Source: a virus
Length of the DNA stretch: 64,000 nucleotides
Strand: one strand, 5' to 3'
IMG/VR virus record: IMGVR_UViG_3300045125_000140
Location: 91,303-155,302 of that record
Shown here in pieces: positions 7,105 to 15,943 of the stretch (position 1 is its first letter; each line of letters begins with the position of its first letter). The notes beneath the pieces are model-generated. The model was given only the letters and a program-made list of their open reading frames with translations, ran no database searches and was not told where the DNA came from. Position numbers and translations under genes: made by a program.

Positions 7105-7203
7105 ATGACTTACTTAATTATTGTTACCATTATCCTTTCACTCATCTTTTGGTACAAGCTTTCGACTCTGTCGGAACAAGAAGACAACAACCCATTGAAG
7201 TGA
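7105..7203 (+). CDS. possible 32-residue membrane peptide
   Basis: ATG at 7105 opens a frame with one hydrophobic helix (about residues 3-17, YLIIVTIILSLIFWY) and a polar tail. No clear ribosome site is present. Its stop sits one base before the start of the primase gene, which suggests the frame is used and coupled. Function unknown. Confidence 0.4.
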   Translation: MTYLIIVTIILSLIFWYKLSTLSEQEDNNPLK

Positions 7204-7204
7204 T

Positions 7205-7669
7205 GTGCAAGAAGCGCAGCTAACCCAATTTCTTATGGAGATTGGGTTGTGGCCGCTAAAACGAAGCGGCACAAACAATTACAGCACGGCCTGCTTTTTT
7301 CCCGAAAAACATAAGGGAGGCGTTGACCGGCGACCGTCGGCTACCATCTCCTTTAATCAGGGTGAATCGTGGTTCCGTTGCTACGGCTGCGGGACACGAA
7401 AACCTATAATCTCAACAATTCGAGAGGCCGCCGTTAGGGATCTTTCGAAAAGAGATTGGCTAGAAGCCGTCGAGAAGTTCAGGACGGTCGAGGATTCGGA
7501 CGCGCTTATCATGTCCGTTCGTAAGATGCAGATTGCCGAACCGGAGGCGATAGACTGCACGGATGGCCTTAAACTTATGCTTACCCGGTGCAAGGTTTAC
7601 CCCAAAAGCGTCGTCGAGTTTCTCGAGTCTAAAAACGTCTCGGTAGAGACGGCCAAGAAATTTTTGTAG
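7205..7669 (+). CDS. DNA primase, N-terminal zinc-binding part
   Basis: GTG start just after the preceding stop. The 154-residue product has a CHC2-type zinc site of DnaG primases: C30 and H36 in ACFFPEKH, then C59 and C62 in RCYGCG. It recognises the template and positions the primer site. The frame stops at TAG (7667-7669) just before the conserved start of the catalytic core. The -1 frame continues directly with IFVAFAPQGYVDRF, which matches the entry of the DnaG core (FAPxGW). A T5 run at the junction is the likely place of an indel or slip. With it repaired, this and the next feature form one primase of about 340 residues. Confidence 0.8.
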   Translation: MQEAQLTQFLMEIGLWPLKRSGTNNYSTACFFPEKHKGGVDRRPSATISFNQGESWFRCYGCGTRKPIISTIREAAVRDLSKRDWLEAVEKFRTVEDSDALIMSVRKMQIAEPEAIDCTDGLKLMLTRCKVYPKSVVEFLESKNVSVETAKKFL

Positions 7670-7701
7670 CCTTCGCACCCCAGGGATACGTAGATAGATT
7701 T

Positions 7702-8226
7702 GTGGCCCGAGGATCGGATGGGAAACCTAAGCCGGTCTTATCCGACTCTATTTTTATTCCGACCCTGATTAAAAACAGGGACGGAAAAACTATCTGCGTC
7801 GGCGGTCAGGCTAGACCTCTTGACAAGGGTCTAGGGTCGAAGTACTTTACGATGTATCCGCACAGCATCGGCAGATTTCTGTACGCGCAGCATTTAGCGG
7901 ATACCACAAGAAATAAGGCTGCTCTCCTGGTGGAGGGCGCTTTCGACGTAATGCATCTGTGGCAGGAGGGCTATCGAGCTTATGGGCTCTTCGGCCTCAA
8001 CGCCAGCCACCACAGGTGCGTGAAGTTAAAAAAGATGGGCATCTCCGAAGCCGTAGTTTTTCTGGATCCGGATCAATCCGGAATCAGCGCTACGGAAAAG
8101 GCGGTGCAGGCGCTGCGGGATGAAAACATCAACGCGACGTCCATCTCATATAACAAGCAACCAAAAGAATGTACGGCCGAAGAGCTTAATGCGTTAGCGC
8201 CGCAAACGCGGCAGGAGTATCTATGA
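7702..8226 (+). CDS. DNA primase, TOPRIM catalytic part
   Basis: The TOPRIM half of a DnaG-type primase. ALLVEGAFDVM (about residue 73) carries the conserved Glu, and VFLDPDQSG (about residue 119) the DxD metal-binding pair. Upstream, IFIPTLIKNRDGKTICVGG matches the DnaG segment before TOPRIM. The GTG at 7702 has no good ribosome site, and the frame is open upstream to about 7662, so this is probably the 3' half of the 7205 gene after a -1 frame change, not a separate gene. It overlaps the SSB-like gene by 4 nt. Confidence 0.8.
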   Translation: MARGSDGKPKPVLSDSIFIPTLIKNRDGKTICVGGQARPLDKGLGSKYFTMYPHSIGRFLYAQHLADTTRNKAALLVEGAFDVMHLWQEGYRAYGLFGLNASHHRCVKLKKMGISEAVVFLDPDQSGISATEKAVQALRDENINATSISYNKQPKECTAEELNALAPQTRQEYL

Positions 8227-9209
8227 GTCTTAATAATTTCGGTGCGCCAAACTTTAGCAACCTCTCGCCAGCCATGCGCAAAATGATGGCGTCGTCTACG
8301 GCGGCGGCTGCCCGGATCTCTAACTCAGATCCGTGGTCGGCACGTCGCGCACACCGTGGACCGCACTACCCGTTCAGCGCACAGCGCGGCAAAACTACGA
8401 ATATCCTGTTCCTGTCCGAGCCGGTGTCCATCAAGGCGCACCAGTACGTGACCGGGTACAAGATCGGCAAGGGCGCGTCCTTTGCCGAAAAGGAGCTCGG
8501 TGCTCTCATCATGGATGCGGACGGCAACGTCAATCCTAACGAGCCGGCATGCGTGGCTCTCGGAAACCCGATCGACTATTCCGTGTTCGTCATCTCAGAG
8601 CTGGTGTCCTACACCAACTCTCGTGGCGAGCAGTTCCAAAATCCGGTCCGTCTTCTTATCGTAAAGGACGGTTCGGACCAGAGCCTACAGCTCATCGCGC
8701 AGGCGGCTCGCAAGGAGGCCGGCGGTTCTCTGCTTAACTGCGTCATCGAGGTAACTCGCGGCACAGGTCAGCAGACTCCGTCGATCGGCTCCTCCTTCTC
8801 GCTCGTCGGCAAGATGTCTCGCGAAGAGCTCCTCGCTGATCCTACTTGGGTCAAGATGAACGAGACGCTCGGAAAGATTAACATCGCCGAGTATTTCCGT
8901 CCGTTCAGCCGCGATGAGCAGATCGAGAGCCTTAAGCGGTATCAAGCCGTTGCGGATAAGTACGGCATCCGCTACGACGCCGCGGCTTTTGGAATCGCGC
9001 TGGCTGGCGGACCTATCTCCGTCAGCTCGTCCGCTGTTCCAAGCAAGGCCGCTTCATCTCTAAGTGCATTTGCTAAGATGGGCGACGCGGTCGAGGACGA
9101 GGAGGAGGTAGCCCCGGCTCCAAAGCCCTCTCCGAAGCAGGCGCCCAAAGCCGTAGAAAAACCGCAAGTTCAGGAAGTACTCGATGACCTTGACGATATC
9201 TGGAAGTGA
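8223..9209 (+). CDS. putative single-stranded DNA-binding protein
   Basis: 328 residues between primase and DNA polymerase. The core (about 50-230) is beta-rich with basic and aromatic residues. The C-terminus is a Pro/Ala linker ending in an acidic tail (VLDDLDDIWK), the hallmark of SSB proteins that dock partners through an acidic tip ending in a hydrophobic residue. No zinc site of the T4 gp32 type is visible. The start is ATGA, overlapping the primase stop. The call rests on position and tail, not on a recognised OB-fold signature. Confidence 0.55.
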   Translation: MSLNNFGAPNFSNLSPAMRKMMASSTAAAARISNSDPWSARRAHRGPHYPFSAQRGKTTNILFLSEPVSIKAHQYVTGYKIGKGASFAEKELGALIMDADGNVNPNEPACVALGNPIDYSVFVISELVSYTNSRGEQFQNPVRLLIVKDGSDQSLQLIAQAARKEAGGSLLNCVIEVTRGTGQQTPSIGSSFSLVGKMSREELLADPTWVKMNETLGKINIAEYFRPFSRDEQIESLKRYQAVADKYGIRYDAAAFGIALAGGPISVSSSAVPSKAASSLSAFAKMGDAVEDEEEVAPAPKPSPKQAPKAVEKPQVQEVLDDLDDIWK

Positions 9210-9214
9210 TCTCG

Positions 9215-9232
9215 ATCTCCTTAAAAGGAGAT
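9215..9232 (+). promoter_or_regulatory. hairpin masking the DNA polymerase ribosome site
   Basis: ATCTCCTT pairs perfectly with AAGGAGAT around a two-base AA centre (probably opening to a four-base loop). The AAGGAG in the 3' arm is the only ribosome site before the polymerase frame. Folding would block it, a simple way to limit polymerase synthesis. Confidence 0.5.
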
Positions 9233-11663
9233 TAGCAAAACTTCGCAGCTTGCGTTCGACCTCGAGTGCCGGCCCCCGGAAGGGGGTCGGCCGTCGGACG
9301 CGCTCGATACTAAGATAACGATTCCCTTCTTGCTGGTTATTGCGTCTGGAAAGCTTTCCAAAGCTCTCGACATAACTCAGCAAGAGGTCCGCGATTTTAT
9401 TCGGGATATGCTCTATGACCCGAATATGGAAGTTATCTGCCATAACGCGATGTACGATATTACCGTATTGCACTATCGCGGAATAATAGATGCAAATAAA
9501 ATAACGTGCAAACTTCGCGATACGATGGTTTGCCAGTTCCTGCTCGACGAAGAAGAGTCTAAGCACCTAAAAGAAATGGTTTTGCGGCACCTCCACCACC
9601 GGATGGTTACTTACGAGGAGGCCACAAAGTCGAACGACTCCGCCGTCGAAAAGATTGCCATTCAATCGGCCATCGATAACGTGACGGAAATTCATAACAA
9701 TTTTCACAAGCGTCGCCCTTGGCCAGGATACGACAGCACAAATCTCGTAACGCCGGCAAACTTTAAACTTCGCATTAAACAGGCTGTAGACACTAAGTGG
9801 CCTTCCGAGGTCAACGGCGAAAAGGTCAAGTACGACGCTGCGGCTCGCCAGGAAAAGAAAGATTTCCAAACAAAGAATCTAGCTAGACTGGAGCTGCTGT
9901 TCGGTCAGGACGCTAAAGACGACTACTGGCGTTGGGCAGAAACCACTATCATCAATCCGGGCCGCGCACGGATTGCAGAGCTTGATGTCAAGCTCGACGA
10001 GATTATGAAGTCTTATTCTGAAGACGACGCGCGTCAAACGCTTCGGCTTTGGAATAGGCTTGCAAAAAGAATCGAAAAGCTTGGCCTGACGCAATGGTTG
10101 CGGCTTGAGTGCGAAGTTCGCCGCATAACGGTTGCCATGTCCGTTACCGGTATCCCTACAAATACCGACGTCTACAAGGAGCTGGACAAGATCGCCAAAC
10201 CTCTCATGGAGGAGATGTGGGGCGAATTGCAGAACACGGTCAAACAGCTCAACGACGACGGCGAGCCGTTTAATCCGAGATCTCCTAAGCAACTTATTCA
10301 GGCCGTGTTCGGCCTTCTTCGCTGCGATGTTCCCGTATACAAAAAATTGCCCAACGGTCAGCTGCTTCCAAAGCTTACGTCCGAGGGCGAGAAATACGTG
10401 CAACGAAACGGGATAGTCCTGGATCTGCGTAACCCGGCCACGCTCACGGAAGATATTCGAACCAAGTACCTCGCGTGCGATAACGAGGTTCTCGAGCGCA
10501 TCAGCCATCCAATCGGTATGATGATTCTGAATTATCGAACCGTAGATAAGCTTCACTCCACTTATGTGGTTGAGGGCTTAAAGGGTCCGGCAAACGGAAG
10601 AATCAAGGGATTGTTTGATTCGATCGGCACGGCAACCGGCCGGCTATCTTCCAAAGAACCAAATCTTCAAAATATCCCGTCTCGTAAAAAAGGCGATAAC
10701 TACGATAAGCGAGTTCAGTATCTCGGACCGCGACTTCGCGAAGCTATTGCTGCAGAGCCGGGCAAGTCTTTGATCGTTGTTGACCAGTCGCAGATCGAGC
10801 TTAGAATTATTGCCGACTACTGCCAGGAACGGAACATGATTGCCGCGTACACCGAGGGTGTTGAAGTTGGCGGGATCAAGTTCTATACCGGCGACATTCA
10901 CGCAAAAACTTCTAAGCAATTAAGCATCGATCGAAAGCTGGCGAAGAACATCAACTTCGGATTCAATTACGGTATGGGTCCGGAGAAGTTTGCTCGGCAA
11001 ATGCGCCTGTTCGACAAGCAGGGCACCTACGACGTCGTTCGGGCAACCGACTGGCGTAATGGGTTCTTCCGCACTTATCCGGGAATCTTGGCGTATATCG
11101 ATACGTTAAAGAATCACTGGGACGAGGGTACTCGAGAGTTTTCGATGCGTTCGGGCCGGCACCGGCACTTCCCCGAGCAGTTCACCACCGGCGGTAAGAT
11201 TTTGAACGCCAAGGTTCAGGGCTCGTCAGCGGACATTATGAAGATCAATATGTTTATGATCGACAAATATGTTCGACCGATTTGCCCATCCTTGGAGCTT
11301 ATCTTCCAGGTACACGACGAACTCGGGTTCCAGTGCAATAGCGGCATCGAGTCAAAGAAGGCGGCGGTACTTATCAAGTACATTATGGAACGCGAATGGT
11401 TCCCCATGGCCGTTCCGATCCTATCTTCGGCTAAGGTCTGCCAGTCCTGGGCAGCAAAGGACGACGACAACATCCCAGAAGTCGGCGTCTTTTACGCACG
11501 GGTCGAAGGCGTAGACATGCTGTTTACCGAGAAGAATTGGTCAGAGTATCTGGCCTACGAAAAACAAAAGAAGGTCGAAGTTAAATGCGCGGTAGCTATG
11601 TTGTCTCCGCAACACCTCGACTTCTGCAAGAAACACATACCAGAAAGACTTCCCGAATTATGA
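9231..11663 (+). CDS. family A DNA polymerase with 3'-5' exonuclease
   Basis: Exonuclease motifs come first: LAFDLEC near residue 10 (Exo I), CHNAMYDITVL near 71 (Exo II) and YSEDDARQ (Exo III, YxxxD type). Polymerase motifs follow: VVDQSQIELRII (motif A, with Gln where Pol I has Tyr), RKLAKNINFGFNYGMG (motif B) and IFQVHDELGF (motif C). About 810 residues. No ATG, GTG or TTG lies upstream of Exo I. The first such codon in frame (TTG 9330) would remove Exo I. The frame opens just after TAA at 9222-9224, so ATT at 9231 (followed by SKTSQ) is given as a provisional start. A rare start codon or a local indel is likely. Confidence 0.85.
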   Translation: MSKTSQLAFDLECRPPEGGRPSDALDTKITIPFLLVIASGKLSKALDITQQEVRDFIRDMLYDPNMEVICHNAMYDITVLHYRGIIDANKITCKLRDTMVCQFLLDEEESKHLKEMVLRHLHHRMVTYEEATKSNDSAVEKIAIQSAIDNVTEIHNNFHKRRPWPGYDSTNLVTPANFKLRIKQAVDTKWPSEVNGEKVKYDAAARQEKKDFQTKNLARLELLFGQDAKDDYWRWAETTIINPGRARIAELDVKLDEIMKSYSEDDARQTLRLWNRLAKRIEKLGLTQWLRLECEVRRITVAMSVTGIPTNTDVYKELDKIAKPLMEEMWGELQNTVKQLNDDGEPFNPRSPKQLIQAVFGLLRCDVPVYKKLPNGQLLPKLTSEGEKYVQRNGIVLDLRNPATLTEDIRTKYLACDNEVLERISHPIGMMILNYRTVDKLHSTYVVEGLKGPANGRIKGLFDSIGTATGRLSSKEPNLQNIPSRKKGDNYDKRVQYLGPRLREAIAAEPGKSLIVVDQSQIELRIIADYCQERNMIAAYTEGVEVGGIKFYTGDIHAKTSKQLSIDRKLAKNINFGFNYGMGPEKFARQMRLFDKQGTYDVVRATDWRNGFFRTYPGILAYIDTLKNHWDEGTREFSMRSGRHRHFPEQFTTGGKILNAKVQGSSADIMKINMFMIDKYVRPICPSLELIFQVHDELGFQCNSGIESKKAAVLIKYIMEREWFPMAVPILSSAKVCQSWAAKDDDNIPEVGVFYARVEGVDMLFTEKNWSEYLAYEKQKKVEVKCAVAMLSPQHLDFCKKHIPERLPEL

Positions 11664-12121
11664 GCAAGCAGGAAACGCCTCCGTGGCAAATAAACATTAG
11701 CGATAAAAAGAACATGGAACTTGCGCTGTTCAAGATGTTCTTCGCTTCGGCGCTCGATCAGGGTCATGCGATCTCCGATGAGCGTCACGGCATCTCGTAC
11801 AAAGACGGCGAATTTTTTATTTTCGATAAAGCGTCTCAGGAGGTTACGGTTCCTCCGACGTCGTTATTAATGCTCGCTGGTAAGCGTTCTATTCCGGAGT
11901 GCCTTGCCGAGTGGTGGCTTACCGTAAAGTTCAACTCGATCTCAAATGTCGTGTTTCACAAAAGCTACGACCTAACTAGCACCGGAATTACATGGAGCTG
12001 GTTTAAAAATCAAACGCTTGCTCCGATGGTGATCTGCACAAGCGGATCCATGAAGAGGTTTATCGAACGGCAGGAGCATAAGGTTGCTGACTCAAGGAAC
12101 GATGACTCGATCGAAATTTAA
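11660..12121 (+). CDS. hypothetical protein between polymerase and UvrD-type helicase
   Basis: ATG at 11660 overlaps the polymerase stop (ATGA), so the genes are coupled. The 153-residue product is mixed alpha/beta with a Trp-rich middle (AEWWLTVKF near residue 81) and no cysteine cluster. No family is recognised. Position suggests a replication accessory role. It overlaps the helicase gene by 38 nt in another frame. Confidence 0.6.
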   Translation: MSKQETPPWQINISDKKNMELALFKMFFASALDQGHAISDERHGISYKDGEFFIFDKASQEVTVPPTSLLMLAGKRSIPECLAEWWLTVKFNSISNVVFHKSYDLTSTGITWSWFKNQTLAPMVICTSGSMKRFIERQEHKVADSRNDDSIEI

Positions 12122-13958
12122 CTTTACCGAGAGCCAGCAAAAGATCGTAGATCATTTCCAGGGGAATGCCGTGGTCTTAGCCGTCGCTGGAGCCGGCAAG
12201 ACTACGGTCATGACCCATCGCGCTGCTAATCTTGTAAATTACGGGATACCGCAGCCGCGAATCTTAATGGTCACGTTCACCAACAAAGCCGCTGAAGCTA
12301 TGAAAAATAAGCTGGTCAGCCTCGGCTGTCCGGCTATTGAGGTGCGAACGCTTCACGCGTTCTGCTACCAGCTTCTGCGAGAATTCAGGCCGGCGTATCG
12401 AAACGGTGCGAACCTACTTACCGAGAAGGAAGATTGGCGCCGATCCGGCTGGGCTAAAGACGCGGCAAAAAGAGCCAAGCTCACCTCGCTAAAAGCCCAC
12501 GAGGCGCTGGCTCTAATAGAGTCGTGTAAAACCGCAGGTCTGCACCCGACGTTAGTAGATCGCTGCCCAGCTATACAAAACACGCTAAACGACAAAGCGG
12601 TTAATTTGTACAGGGTGTGGACGGGCGACCGTCTGCAGGGAGATCGTTTCGACTATAACGACTTAGTTCTTGAAGCGATGCACCTACTACGTACGGATAA
12701 AACGGCTCGGGACACCGTCCGCGCTCGGCTGAGCTACGTCATGGTAGACGAGTATCAGGACACGGATCCCTCCCAGGAAATGATGCTTGAGTATTTGTGC
12801 GGGTGCAAGAACTCGACGCTAAAGGACAGTCCTGCCGGTGGTCCGTCGCTTATGGTTATCGGAGACGATGACCAGAGCATCTACGGATTTAGACATGCTA
12901 AGCCGGATCTTATCCTAAACTTTCCGGACAAGTGGGGCGCCGAGACCTACTTCATGGAGGAGAATTTCAGATCGGGCTCCGCGATCCTTAACGCGGCTAA
13001 CTCTCTAATTAAAGAAAATACAGTTAGATACGACAAGAAACTCCTTCCAACAAAATCATCAGAAGGATCTGTCGAGATAATGCAGACGCCGGCCGAGGGC
13101 GACTACGTAGCTAAACGCATAAAGATAATGGAAAAGACCGGTGTGGAGCTACCCGAGATAGCAATTCTTTTCCGAACAAATGCACAGTCTTGCGCAATCG
13201 AGTCGGCTCTTACCGAAGAAGGGGTTCCGTACATCTGCGACGGAAGCCAGCGAGAGGGCTTCTACGGAATAACCGAAGTCAAAACAATCTTGTCGTACCT
13301 TCGAGTAATTTACGACGAAGAAGATCTTAACGCATTTCAATTCGCACTTAATCGACCAAACAGATTTATCAAGAAAGAATACATAGCGGACTGCTCGTCC
13401 GGATGCTCAACTGTCTACGAATTAATAGACAAAATCTCGTTCAAACATTCTGGTGTGTCCGGCAGGTTAACACAGCTCAAAAATATACTTACTAGCCAAC
13501 CAGTTAAGACTCTAACTAAGCCGGTTAAATTAATCGACTTTCTTATCCAAGCGCTTGGAATAAAAGAGTGGATAAATACAGTCGCAGAAGATTCGACGAG
13601 AACGGTTGACGAAATGCGAGATTGCGTCGATCAGATGCGCAGAGACGCGGCCAGAAAAGGCACGCTTAAACAATACCTGGATCACGTCGATCGAGTTATC
13701 GAGAACGCAAAGAAACCAAAATCTAAAAACGCCGTCAAGCTGTTGACTTTGCACAGAGCAAAAGGACTAGAGTTTGATGTGGTGTTCTTTACCGGTTTCA
13801 GCAATAAATATGTCCCACATCCAAAAGGCGACGAGCCGGAAGAGCGTCGTCTAGCGTTTGTTGGATTAACTCGCGCAAAGAAGCAACTCATCCTTACTGC
13901 TAAAGAAGACCTGTCAATTTTTTCAACGTACGTTAAACCCCCAGAGGAGGTTAAGTGA
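12084..13958 (+). CDS. UvrD/PcrA-type superfamily 1 DNA helicase
   Basis: All main SF1A motifs are present: Q-motif region FTESQQKIV, Walker A AVAGAGKTT (33-41), GxxTFTNKAA-like MVTFTNKAA, Walker B VMVDEYQDTDP, motif III GDDDQSIYGF, motif V LHRAKGLEF and motif VI VGLTRAKKQ. At 624 residues it is slightly shorter than UvrD. Such helicases move 3' to 5' on ssDNA in repair, recombination or fork restart. TTG at 12084 has AGGAG seven bases upstream. ATG at 12102 with AAGGAA is an alternative start. It ends in a 4-nt overlap with the next helicase. Confidence 0.9.
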   Translation: MLTQGTMTRSKFNFTESQQKIVDHFQGNAVVLAVAGAGKTTVMTHRAANLVNYGIPQPRILMVTFTNKAAEAMKNKLVSLGCPAIEVRTLHAFCYQLLREFRPAYRNGANLLTEKEDWRRSGWAKDAAKRAKLTSLKAHEALALIESCKTAGLHPTLVDRCPAIQNTLNDKAVNLYRVWTGDRLQGDRFDYNDLVLEAMHLLRTDKTARDTVRARLSYVMVDEYQDTDPSQEMMLEYLCGCKNSTLKDSPAGGPSLMVIGDDDQSIYGFRHAKPDLILNFPDKWGAETYFMEENFRSGSAILNAANSLIKENTVRYDKKLLPTKSSEGSVEIMQTPAEGDYVAKRIKIMEKTGVELPEIAILFRTNAQSCAIESALTEEGVPYICDGSQREGFYGITEVKTILSYLRVIYDEEDLNAFQFALNRPNRFIKKEYIADCSSGCSTVYELIDKISFKHSGVSGRLTQLKNILTSQPVKTLTKPVKLIDFLIQALGIKEWINTVAEDSTRTVDEMRDCVDQMRRDAARKGTLKQYLDHVDRVIENAKKPKSKNAVKLLTLHRAKGLEFDVVFFTGFSNKYVPHPKGDEPEERRLAFVGLTRAKKQLILTAKEDLSIFSTYVKPPEEVK

Positions 13959-15484
13959 TAACACTGCGTGGCGGGGTGCTCGTATCTCATGACGAGACTA
14001 GCACCATCGAGCAGATTCGAAAATATCAGGTTGCCGATCCAGGCAACATCATCGGCGCGAGGAACGCGCAAAAGTTTAGCGTGTACGCGGAGACGCAGGA
14101 CGGCCTGCTCATACCCAGGTATTGCCCGGTCGTCCGGGGACTGGTTCCTAGAAAAGACGAGTTTGTTCACACCGAGTTGGCGGTGATCAATCCGCCCGAC
14201 TCGATGGTTTCGTGGGCCGAGAGTCGTCCCTTGCGGAGCGCGCAACTTCCCGGGGCCGCAAACGCTGAAACGACTCTTATACAAAAACGCGGCTGTATTA
14301 TCCGCGGGGACACAGGTAGCGGAAAAACCGTGGTCGGTTTGAACATGGTCTACCGGCTTCAGCCCGAAAAGGTCCTGATTCTGGTCGATCAGCTCGACAT
14401 CGCAAAGCAGTGGGCCGTACGTATTCGAGAGTTTCTTCCTAACGCGAACCTCGAATACATCATGCCCAAGGCGGAGGCGAAGGAGATCGAGGCGGCCGTT
14501 CCCCCAGCTACTCCGGGCGGCAAGACGGTAATCACGATCGCTACCGCGCAAAGCTTGCACCGTTCGACGGAGTTGACGCACGACAACCCGTTTAAGTGCG
14601 AGCTGCTCATCTGCGACGAGGTTCACGTGTTTGCGGCACCGACGTTCATGTCCGCAATCTTCAAGGTAAACTTCGGCAGGTCGATCGGCCTGACCGCTAC
14701 GGCCGACCGCAAGGACGGCCTTCAATGGATCTTCCAGCAGTGCTTGGGCTGGACCATGGTGGAGTTTGCCGGAGAGGTGATGGACCCGATCGTATATAAA
14801 CTCACGGCCCCGTCGGGTAACGTCGACACCGAAGATTGGAAGATGGCTTGGTGTCGATACAAGCGGGGCATGACGTGGCACAACAAGTGCAAAAGCTGCG
14901 ACTTCTACAAGTTGTATCCGAACGAGTGCGGCGGCAATCTTCCGATGGCGGCACCTAACAGACCTGCTTGGGATCGACTTAACCGAGCGGGCTTGGTAGC
15001 CGCGTGGGTTCAGACTCCGGAATACCTAGAGTGGTTGAAGGCGCTGGTTGACCAGACCATGAGCAAAGGAAGAAACATCTTCTTCTTCGGCGACTCTCGG
15101 GTCTTCTTGATCACCATGGCCGAGTGGGCCATCGAAAAATACGGTAAAGAAAAAGTAGGAATCTATCTCGGAAAAGCTGGAAATAGTTCCGAGCCGGACT
15201 GGGTTGAGGAAGATCGAGATTCGGCCTTGACGAAGCCGCTAACCTTTTGTACATATGGGGTGGCTCGAAAAGCTATCGACGTAAAAGAAAAGGACACGGC
15301 GATCTTTGCAACCCCGATCTCCGATGCCCGTCAAGCCGCAGGCCGCGTTAGGCGGACGGCCGCAAACAAAAAACAACCGATCGTAATCGTCCCAGTTCCT
15401 GAAACCATTTACCCCTTTAGGGCGTCATGGCGAAAAATCGAAAAGCAGTTCAGGGAAACGGGTTGGACAATAAAGTACGCCTAG
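13955..15484 (+). CDS. SF2 DNA helicase, UvsW/XPB-like
   Basis: GTG start in a GTGA overlap with the upstream gene. Motifs of superfamily 2: Walker A GDTGSGKT (118-125), Walker B DEVH (221-224), motif III LTATA (246-250) and a C-terminal QAAGRVRRT motif VI. The order and the DEVH/LTAT pair resemble T4 UvsW and RAD25/XPB proteins, which remodel branched DNA and R-loops. Between the two RecA lobes lies a cysteine-rich insert (C at WCRY, KCKSC and NEC) that may bind zinc. It sits beside the RecA-like gene, so a recombination or fork-remodelling role is likely. Confidence 0.85.
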   Translation: MITLRGGVLVSHDETSTIEQIRKYQVADPGNIIGARNAQKFSVYAETQDGLLIPRYCPVVRGLVPRKDEFVHTELAVINPPDSMVSWAESRPLRSAQLPGAANAETTLIQKRGCIIRGDTGSGKTVVGLNMVYRLQPEKVLILVDQLDIAKQWAVRIREFLPNANLEYIMPKAEAKEIEAAVPPATPGGKTVITIATAQSLHRSTELTHDNPFKCELLICDEVHVFAAPTFMSAIFKVNFGRSIGLTATADRKDGLQWIFQQCLGWTMVEFAGEVMDPIVYKLTAPSGNVDTEDWKMAWCRYKRGMTWHNKCKSCDFYKLYPNECGGNLPMAAPNRPAWDRLNRAGLVAAWVQTPEYLEWLKALVDQTMSKGRNIFFFGDSRVFLITMAEWAIEKYGKEKVGIYLGKAGNSSEPDWVEEDRDSALTKPLTFCTYGVARKAIDVKEKDTAIFATPISDARQAAGRVRRTAANKKQPIVIVPVPETIYPFRASWRKIEKQFRETGWTIKYA

Positions 15485-15516
15485 GGCTCGGAATCTCGCC
15501 CCTCGGAGGGGCAAGA

Positions 15517-15942
15517 ATGTTTCCGGTCCACGCCACCGTCACGGCGATCGCGAGCAAGAAGTTTCGAGGTCCCCGTGGGATGGTGGAGCTAACCAAACCC
15601 ATTTATAGAAAAGTAGTCCAGGTAGGTAACCTGGACGTAGATAAGATGAGAGGATCAATGACTACCAAGAAACATCCCGACGAAGGCTTGTGCCTCGTTA
15701 ACGTCGGAGTTAGCATGAAACTTCCTGGGGTTGTCCCCATGGACTACGGCATGGTCGAGGTGACCGTTGCCGTTACCTCTATATGCGAGGAGGACAAGTT
15801 CAATGACCGTTATAAGCAATTGCTTGGCGTGGTTGGAACAGCTGTGCAAAACAGCTTGGACGAAATTGCAACAGCTTGTGGAGGGTCTCCTCCGTTTTCT
15901 GCAGCTGAAGTAAAGAGTGCCGAACAGAGAGCTGGAAACTAA
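15517..15942 (+). CDS. hypothetical protein before the RecA-like gene
   Basis: ATG at 15517 is chosen because CGGAGGGG lies five to six bases upstream. An earlier ATG at 15427 would overlap the helicase and has no ribosome site. The 141-residue product looks like a small beta-sheet domain (residues 1-95) followed by a helix and a polar tail. No family is recognised. Position suggests a recombination mediator or accessory protein, which is only inference. Confidence 0.6.
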   Translation: MFPVHATVTAIASKKFRGPRGMVELTKPIYRKVVQVGNLDVDKMRGSMTTKKHPDEGLCLVNVGVSMKLPGVVPMDYGMVEVTVAVTSICEEDKFNDRYKQLLGVVGTAVQNSLDEIATACGGSPPFSAAEVKSAEQRAGN

Positions 15943-15943
15943 T

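Noticed and set aside
13682-14881. 399-codon minus-strand frame opposite the helicase genes
   Set aside because: It runs antisense to two strongly supported helicases, has His/Arg-rich composition of a reading-frame shadow, and no ribosome site.
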